Source: Fragilaria crotonensis (Eukaryota; Bacillariophyta; Fragilariophyceae; Fragilariales; Fragilariaceae). Taken from it: DNA of 56,885 nucleotides. The DNA lies in contig JAKSYS010000397.1 in assembly GCA_022925895.1 (NCBI GenBank), positions 1-56,885 on the forward strand, given 5' to 3'. Within the stretch, counting starts at the first letter, position 1. Every line of letters begins with the position of its first letter. This document shows positions 51,380 to 56,885 of the stretch, one piece after another. The translations under genes were made by a program, and so were the position numbers. Below the pieces are notes generated by a model. That model saw only the letters and a program-made list of their open reading frames with translations, was not told the DNA's origin and searched no databases.

Positions 51380-52390
51380 ATGGACACTTCACCAGCATTA
51401 CCGTTGCGCAATATTGACGGGCTTTCTTTGAATGTTTTGGATGGCTCGGAAAATACGTACTCCTATCAAACCATTACAAACAGTGTGATTGCCGGATACG
51501 TTGCAGGAGTCTGCGGTGTATCAATTGGACACCCCATGGACAGTCTCAAAGTCTTCCTTCAAACGGAAGCATCGAGCAAGGATGCCAACCGAATAACTCC
51601 ACCGATCTCCAAAGCGGCTCCCAAAGGCGTTGCTCACATGAGCACCCTCGCTACTCCTGTCAAGACGCGAGACCTTTCCCTCCGAGCGCTATACGCTGGC
51701 GTGTCGGGTCCTCTCGTGACAGTGGGGCTGGTGCAGAGTGCCAATTTCTGTATGTACGATTCATTCAGACGAATCTTGCACAGAAGAGATCATCCATTCG
51801 CCTCGGATGTGGATTACATGCAGCACGATTCGATATGTAACGTGGCAATATCCTCCATGGCCGCTGGGAGTCTCTTGTCGTTCGTGACATCGCCGTTGCT
51901 GGTCCTCAAGACGAAACAACAAGTCATGACGTGGACATTTTCCACGGCCGTGCGAGACACTCTAAAACGACGCAACCAGCCAGCAGCCCTCAACTTTTTC
52001 GTAGGGTTTGGTCCGCATTTTCTTTCCGAAACTATCGGCCGAGGCGTCTACTTTGCATCGTATGAAGGACTCAAACGAGGCATGGCTGGCCCCGACCAAC
52101 CGGCGACCCTGTCGCAGCGAATGATGGCGGCAGGCGCGTCTGGAGTTTTGTGTTGGTCAGTCATTTTCCCTCTTGACGTGCTACGCAATCGACTCTATGC
52201 CAAGGCCATTGCCGTGGATGCCGGTAGTGCGTGGGAGATGGCCAAGTCCATGTACAGGGATGGAGCACTGAAGCCATTTTACAGAGGTTTTGGGATAACG
52301 GTTCTGAGAGCTGGACCAGTATCGGCCGCTGTCTTGCCAGTATATGATACAACGCTGGAGTGGCTCAATTGTAGGACTTCCAGCTCATGA
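51380..52390 (+). CDS. mitochondrial carrier family (SLC25) transporter
   Basis: About 336 residues from the ATG at 51380 (context GCCATGG). Three repeats are visible. Repeat 1 has the signature GHPMDSLKVFLQT after AGYVAGVCGVS; repeat 2 has SPLLVLKTKQQV after ISSMAAGSLLS; repeat 3 has FPLDVLRNRLYAKAIA after AAGASGVLCWSV. Each is followed by the Y-G / FYRG-type second helix (RALYAGVSGPLVTVG, FFVGFGPHFLSETIGRGVYF, FYRGFGITVLRAGPVSAA). The second signature lost its acidic residue (PLLVLK). This is the usual inner-membrane carrier layout; the substrate is not clear, though carnitine/amino-acid-type carriers share the GHPxDxxKV start. Confidence 0.92.
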   Translation: MDTSPALPLRNIDGLSLNVLDGSENTYSYQTITNSVIAGYVAGVCGVSIGHPMDSLKVFLQTEASSKDANRITPPISKAAPKGVAHMSTLATPVKTRDLSLRALYAGVSGPLVTVGLVQSANFCMYDSFRRILHRRDHPFASDVDYMQHDSICNVAISSMAAGSLLSFVTSPLLVLKTKQQVMTWTFSTAVRDTLKRRNQPAALNFFVGFGPHFLSETIGRGVYFASYEGLKRGMAGPDQPATLSQRMMAAGASGVLCWSVIFPLDVLRNRLYAKAIAVDAGSAWEMAKSMYRDGALKPFYRGFGITVLRAGPVSAAVLPVYDTTLEWLNCRTSSS

Positions 52391-52630
52391 GAGTAAGCGA
52401 ATGTGCGACAATAAATCATTGATGAACCCCGAACCAAGTAGAAGACATACACTACAGACCAAAATCAGACATCTTAACAGGGTTACCGTTCTTCTACATA
52501 GCCTGTGAGCTTCGTTTAGCCTGCAAAAAATGGGTTGGTCAATGACTGTCGGCGGTGAGATTCATCGCCAACAGCCCCAGACCATTCCAATCCTCCTCGC
52601 CATCCCTCTTCGTTACTAGCGATATGCGCC
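52391..52630. other. intergenic between convergent gene ends
   Basis: Short gap between the carrier and LSM14 stops; no gene. Confidence 0.5.
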
Positions 52631-53739
52631 TTATGACGCTGATACAGGGGGCAGGTTACCATCTCCGTGGAATCGACTTCGCCCTCGGCCGTTACCACGT
52701 CCCCTCCCACGGCCTCGTCCACGTCCTCTTCCATCACCGCGCCCTTCCCCTCTACCTCGTCCGTTTCCTCCCCTCCCGCCACCTCGGCCGCGTCCAGTGA
52801 ATCGACGGTTGCCATTGAGTGCTACAGCACCAAATGTTTCGGTATTCAAGTTTCGTTCATGGACACCACGTAAGCGATTGTCCACTCCCTTTTCCTTGTC
52901 CGTGGCATCACATGATATCGAGTCAAAAAAATCATCCTTTTCGTACGCTACACTTTCAAATGGCGTATTGTTGCCGATTTCATTGTCATCATTGTCATCG
53001 CTGATTTCTTTCTCAAAGTTAGCCAGGTTCGATTCAAAGTCAAAGTCATCCGCAGGGGTGAGTAATGAATTCGTGTTGCGGGCGCCTCGTTCTTTACGGG
53101 CCAGCAAACTAGCTCCAGTTCCAATCGCGTGCTGTTGCAGCTGTGCATTGGTGTTGGGTTTCCTCGGCCTAGGCTGTCTTTTCGAGCGAAACTTTGGATC
53201 GTCTTTCTTATCTTCTTGAGGATCGGGTGCGTCATCGAGTACTGGCTTTTCCAGTTCTGGGTGGCTTGGTGGAGCCGGAATGTCCCCGGGGTCAGGTAGG
53301 TCAATCGGATTCGGAAGGTCGGCAGGGTCGGGTAGAGCGATAGGCTCTGGAGCTGGTGGGATAGGAGGGAGGGGAGGGTCCGGCGCTTTCTCATGCACGT
53401 GGAGGTCCTTGATGTCGGATCCGCGAAAGACTAAATAGGGATGAATCGCATCCTGGGGAGGGACATATGTGCCTGAAGGATCTGATTGTTCACGACCTTC
53501 CGTGCCCAAAGATTTCACATTCTGAAGGGCAACTGTTGCATCAGCCTCGTTAATCGAGAAGAGCGTTCCTTCATATCGAATGTTCTTCTTTGAAAGAAGC
53601 GAAATGCGACTTCCTGCAACACAGATGAAGAATAGGTAACGGCTCTATTGAGTTGTCGAGTCAAGAACATCTGCTACGGAGGAACTAGTACTACGTCCAC
53701 GGACAGCGCTGTCAACTTACCAATCAAGGGATTTGCCAT
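52631..53739 (-). CDS. LSM14: LSM14/Scd6/RAP55-type P-body protein (2 exons)
   Basis: Exon 1 (53739-53721) encodes MANPLIG; exon 2 runs from 53613. The intron (53614-53720, 107 nt, GTAAGT...TGTTGCAG) is clear. The divergent LSm domain follows as SRISLLSKKNIRYEGTLFSI, NEADATVALQNVKSLGTEGR and HPYLVFRGSDIKDLHV, exactly the LSM14 order. A Pro-rich linker leads to the DFDF/FDF motif (DDFDFESNLANFEKE), which in this family binds the helicase DDX6. An FFD box (EKDDFFDSIS), a TFG box (NTETFGAVALNG) and a C-terminal RGG/RG tract complete it, 333 residues in all. LSM14 proteins repress translation and help mRNA decapping in P-bodies. The spliced length is a whole number of codons, with no break. Confidence 0.95.
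53614..53720 (-). other. spliceosomal intron in LSM14
   Basis: GTAAGT donor and TGTTGCAG acceptor, 107 nt, splitting the Gly codon after MANPLI. Confidence 0.9.
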
Positions 53740-54459
53740 GGTTACTGCTTCTCTCTTCTCGGTAAAGAATTAACGCTCTTCTCACAAGAACTCTTGTTGC
53801 ACAATTACTACGCTTCAACAGGTCCACTGAAGCTCGTTCCAGACGACAGATAGCCAAGATAGTGTACGATAACTGATGTTACGCAATTCTTATTTATGTC
53901 TGCGAGCTATAAAAGTCCTGGCATTTCACCTTTCACCTGCTATCTATCCATGCGTATATATCGAATATCAAATCGCATCCGCTGCCGTCACAACCGAGTA
54001 CCAGTACTAAAGAAAGAGACCTGTATCGGTACACGTAAGGTCGGTGAATATGCATAGATTCGACATGCTCATGGGTCATGGGTCATGGGTCATCATGGGC
54101 TGGTGGGCTGGTAGCTGGTAGTCCGTCTCAAGTAATACAACTGTACCCAGATACGCCAGTACTACGAGTACCTGGTACTTGTACATCGTACTTGTAGCAC
54201 TCGGGGTACCAGTACTCGAGAATTTTGGAGTACTAGTACATAATATCGGATTTCAGCCATCCGCCGATTTAGACATTGTTTAGCTCTCTTCCTGGTAACC
54301 GAGCACACATTGGAGTACTCATTGCTCCACTGGCTACGACCTCGAGGGCCACCAATTGGACTGCAAGTCACTGGAGGTATCAGGTATCACTCTATTGGTA
54401 TCATTAAAGTTTGTAGCGTTCTATACATCTCAGCGGGGCCATCGTTGTCCATGTTGCAT
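53740..54459. other. intergenic with a short GGGTCAT array
   Basis: No gene. Three copies of a 7 bp unit GGGTCAT lie at about 54071-54091. The rest is GTAC-rich. Confidence 0.55.
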
Positions 54460-56021
54460 TCATTGATTCTTCACCTCTTCAGGCCAATCCATCGTTATCC
54501 GGAGACTGTCCATGGCCTTGAAATGACGATGCGGGTTTTCGATGTAGTCCCCGACTTCATACCACCACGCCCGTTTCGAGGGTGCTGGTGGCTTTAGGAC
54601 AGGAGAGGTAGGGATTCGCGTCACCGTCTGCTCGGCAGCTACAGGCTCTACTCCCAACAACTGCGATACCTTTGTGGACGCCAAAAATCCTCGAAAGGGG
54701 TTCGATGGAGAGCCCAACCCAGTGGATGGCTGCGCGACAACAGTATCGTCAACGAAGCAACCATTGCGAATCTTGCAAAATTGATCAGGGTTCATTCCAG
54801 CCTCTTTGGCGATGGAATACACCTTCTTCATGGATTCTGGGGAGAGTTCGCGATTTCGCGCGTAAACGAATGCGCCGTCATAAGTATTCTGGCGCGTTTT
54901 ACCATTGTAGTACACAAATTTGAACTCCTGTTGATCTGGGTCGTTCTGGCCTATCACATACCAGTTTTCCCAGAATTCTGTCATACAGCGAGGAAACGAG
55001 TTAGCTCGGTCGTCGAACATTTCAGGAGATTGACCATCGAACTTTCAACTTACTCAAACCAAACATTTCACCCTCTGAGTGTGCTGTTCGTGCGTAGGAA
55101 ACTTCGTTATTTGATCCCTTGTTGAGTACAAGCTTCTCTAGGGGATTCATGACTGAGTCAAACACCATGGTCTCGTGTGTTTCGTAGTCATTGAACCCAA
55201 TAGATTGAGATCCATACATGAGACCATCATCCGGGCTCAACATCACATTTTCTCGCACATTCTTTGGCGGAGGGGGACTGCCGTCAGGCAAGAGATGAGG
55301 CATCGAGAATTGAACGTCGAGCTGCAATTTATTATTGGTGCTAAATATGTTGCCGTCGTCTGGAGAAGAAAAGGTGTTGCGCTGGCAGGCATAACAATCA
55401 TAGTTTGGGTTGAATCCAACAACCTTGTACCAACTTCCCTCCATCGACTTGAGATCGAAATTTTGTATGGTTGGTGAAGGTGACCGTGGTTCGTCGCCGA
55501 ACTTATCTGCTCCACCGTCAAGATTGCAATTTTGATACAGGCATTGTCCTCAATAGTGCATTTCAGCAGGTTATCCAGATTCTTATCACCGTATCGCGCC
55601 ATGCACCCGGTGATGCATGCATTGTCGCCCAAGCACTTCGCAGTGCATGTTAAACCCTTTCGACAAGACGGATCGTCAGCGAGACAAGCCTTGGCTTGAA
55701 GAGAGCACTTGTCGACCAAGCAAGTCTGATCAATGAGTGACGAATCAAAGCTCCCCGTACTTCGCGGCAAGTTCGTCCTCCGCAAAGGCTGGAGCGTGGA
55801 ACATGAATGCTGCTGAGATTGCGGCAGTGGCAAACACGGTCGCAGCATACCTGGCTGTCTTTTTCAATATGTGTTCATCATCCAAAGCCATGGCTATTGG
55901 ACTCCGCTGATGCCGTAATTGTTGATGTAATACTCGAAGCGAAAGAGCTGGCTGGTACGAAGGCATCTGCTAATCCCAGCAATGCAACCAGTAGCGCATA
56001 AGACGTAGTTGCTATCTTCAT
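54460..56021 (-). CDS. VDE: violaxanthin/diadinoxanthin de-epoxidase, plastid lumen (intron, three frameshifts)
   Basis: The presequence MKIATTSYALLVALLGLADA|FVP is a signal peptide with the diatom plastid Ala-Phe junction; a second hydrophobic stretch (TAAISAAFMFHAPAFA|EDE) is a thylakoid-lumen signal. The Cys-rich domain follows (LIDQTCLVDKCSLQAKACLA, CRKGLTCTAKCLGDNACITG). The lipocalin core has MEGSWYKVVGFNPNYDCYAC, then after an intron (54978-55053, 76 nt, GTAAGT...ATGACAG) FWENWYVIGQNDPDQQEFKF and VYYNGKTRQNTYDGAF. The C-terminus is a Glu/Arg-rich end. VDE removes epoxides from xanthophylls in acid lumen, using ascorbate, to start photoprotective quenching. Frame breaks lie near 55900, at CCCC 55753-55756 (one extra) and near 55528 (one missing); all domains are otherwise complete. 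Confidence 0.95.
54978..55053 (-). other. spliceosomal intron in VDE
   Basis: GTAAGT donor, TGTATGACAG acceptor, 76 nt; splicing restores MFGLKFWENWYVIG. Confidence 0.9.
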
Positions 56022-56885
56022 GATTGTTCCGTATTCAGATGTTGTGGAGGAAGGTATCAAAAGAAGCTGCGTGTACTGTGTAACAGGAAGTCTCCGTCAA
56101 TACAATCAAGGTTGATCAAGCAAAGGCCGTTCAAGTTTAATATGATGCTATGCCAAGAAGGTCATGTGGGGCTATGTGCTACGATACGTGGTAGGTGGAG
56201 ACAAGACGTCGGTTTAAAGGTTGGCGTTTTGCTTACGAGAGAGGTAACCCGTTTGGCGTTTGGTAGGCGTATGGAGGATTCACAAATTGACCGATCCTCA
56301 ACATAGAGAGGAGATAAACTCAAAACTACGTAGCAAATCTTCGTCTTGAAACTTCAACTTTACGCCTTTTTCCAGATTGCTACTAGTAGTAGAACTTTGA
56401 TGTATGCATACTGTGTACATCGTGCAAAGGTACCAGGTACAAGTACATGGCACTTGGCTCCAAACTCAGCATATCCTACTATATTATAAATTAATTGTGT
56501 GTGTGTGTTGCGTGCGTCTGTTACGGTTTATGACCACTCTGGGGTACTGGATCAAATGTTGCACTGTTACGTGGATTACATGTACTACAGGTCTACAGTA
56601 CATAAACGGACGGTAATTTATGTTGAAACGACAGTGTGTTACGTTACTGAACTACAATACTGTACGAATTCAAAGTTACTGGATGGAATACTCATTGAAT
56701 TTGCTGTGAACAGGTTGCTTGACAAATGCTATGATACTGTAAAATATACCGTGCGATGAACTGCAATACTGGGGCATGATAAGTACCAGGTACCTGGTAC
56801 GTACTTCATGAAGTTTCCTACGTTGGTACCATGGTACTGCATACCGTAAGGAAAAAAAGTAGTGATACGGAGTACGACCAGGTTG
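56022..56885. other. intergenic, VDE promoter side, no gene recognised
   Basis: No supported gene. The right end contains a perfect 18 bp GTACC palindrome and many GTAC steps. Confidence 0.5.
56783..56800. repeat. perfect 18 bp palindrome GTACCAGGTACCTGGTAC
   Basis: Perfectly self-complementary; same motif family as 12956, 16469 and 46487. Confidence 0.9.

Noticed and set aside
52516-52815. Acidic 99-codon minus ORF at the end of LSM14
   Set aside because: It is the alternative frame of the RGG tract; the RGG frame continues the LSM14 protein without a break.
1-56885. CRISPR arrays, tRNA, rRNA genes
   Set aside because: No regularly spaced direct repeats of CRISPR size, no cloverleaf with a GTTC-A-TC T-arm, and no rRNA core sequences were found by eye.

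Overview
This window reads as nuclear DNA of a photosynthetic stramenopile, almost certainly a diatom. The reasons are a xanthophyll-cycle violaxanthin/diadinoxanthin de-epoxidase with a bipartite (signal peptide plus Ala|Phe) plastid presequence, a second plastid-type precursor with the same Ala|Phe junction, short introns of about 75-107 nt with GT..AG ends, two secreted membrane-anchored proteins of a type I associate with diatoms, and ordinary eukaryotic genes (spliceosomal cyclophilin, LSM14, ISD11, prenyltransferase alpha subunit, mitochondrial carrier). The species cannot be settled from sequence alone.

Layout. 1-11 kb: the end of a repeat protein, a spliced ISD11/LYRM4 gene, an XPA-like mini-protein, a ZnF-UBP/sirtuin fusion next to a UBA/ZnF-UBP protein, a TA-flanked MITE, two unresolved coding patches and an organellar-type DEAD-box helicase. 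11-31 kb: a plastid lipocalin-sized protein, a second MITE, a GT90-like glycosyltransferase, prenyltransferase alpha subunit, a TLC-domain protein, a UPF3-like protein, a class II glutamine amidotransferase, two divergent secreted membrane proteins, PPIL2 cyclophilin and an ABC1 kinase/beta-lactamase fusion. 31-45 kb is repeat-rich: G-rich minisatellites, a foldback structure with arms of about 830 bp, a hAT relic, and a complete-looking 7.5 kb Mutator-like element with 480 bp inverted repeats and a perfect 9 bp target duplication. It carries a MULE transposase, a Ulp1 (C48) protease and a third ORF with an HxD...H module. 47-57 kb: a RING-H2 protein, half of a HAD hydrolase, a fusion of two DNA glycosylases (Fpg/Nei + UNG), a mitochondrial carrier, LSM14 and the de-epoxidase.

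Two themes stand out. First, multidomain fusions: sirtuin with ubiquitin-binding zinc finger, Fpg/Nei with UNG, ABC1 with beta-lactamase, and an unusual three-ORF MULE. Second, many conserved genes are broken by single-base frameshifts, often in homopolymers, while long ORFs beside them are intact. I read most of these as consensus indels rather than true pseudogenes, so gene models here should be checked against reads or RNA before any loss of function is claimed. Intergenic DNA is rich in GTAC-containing palindromes built on GTACCAGGTAC.
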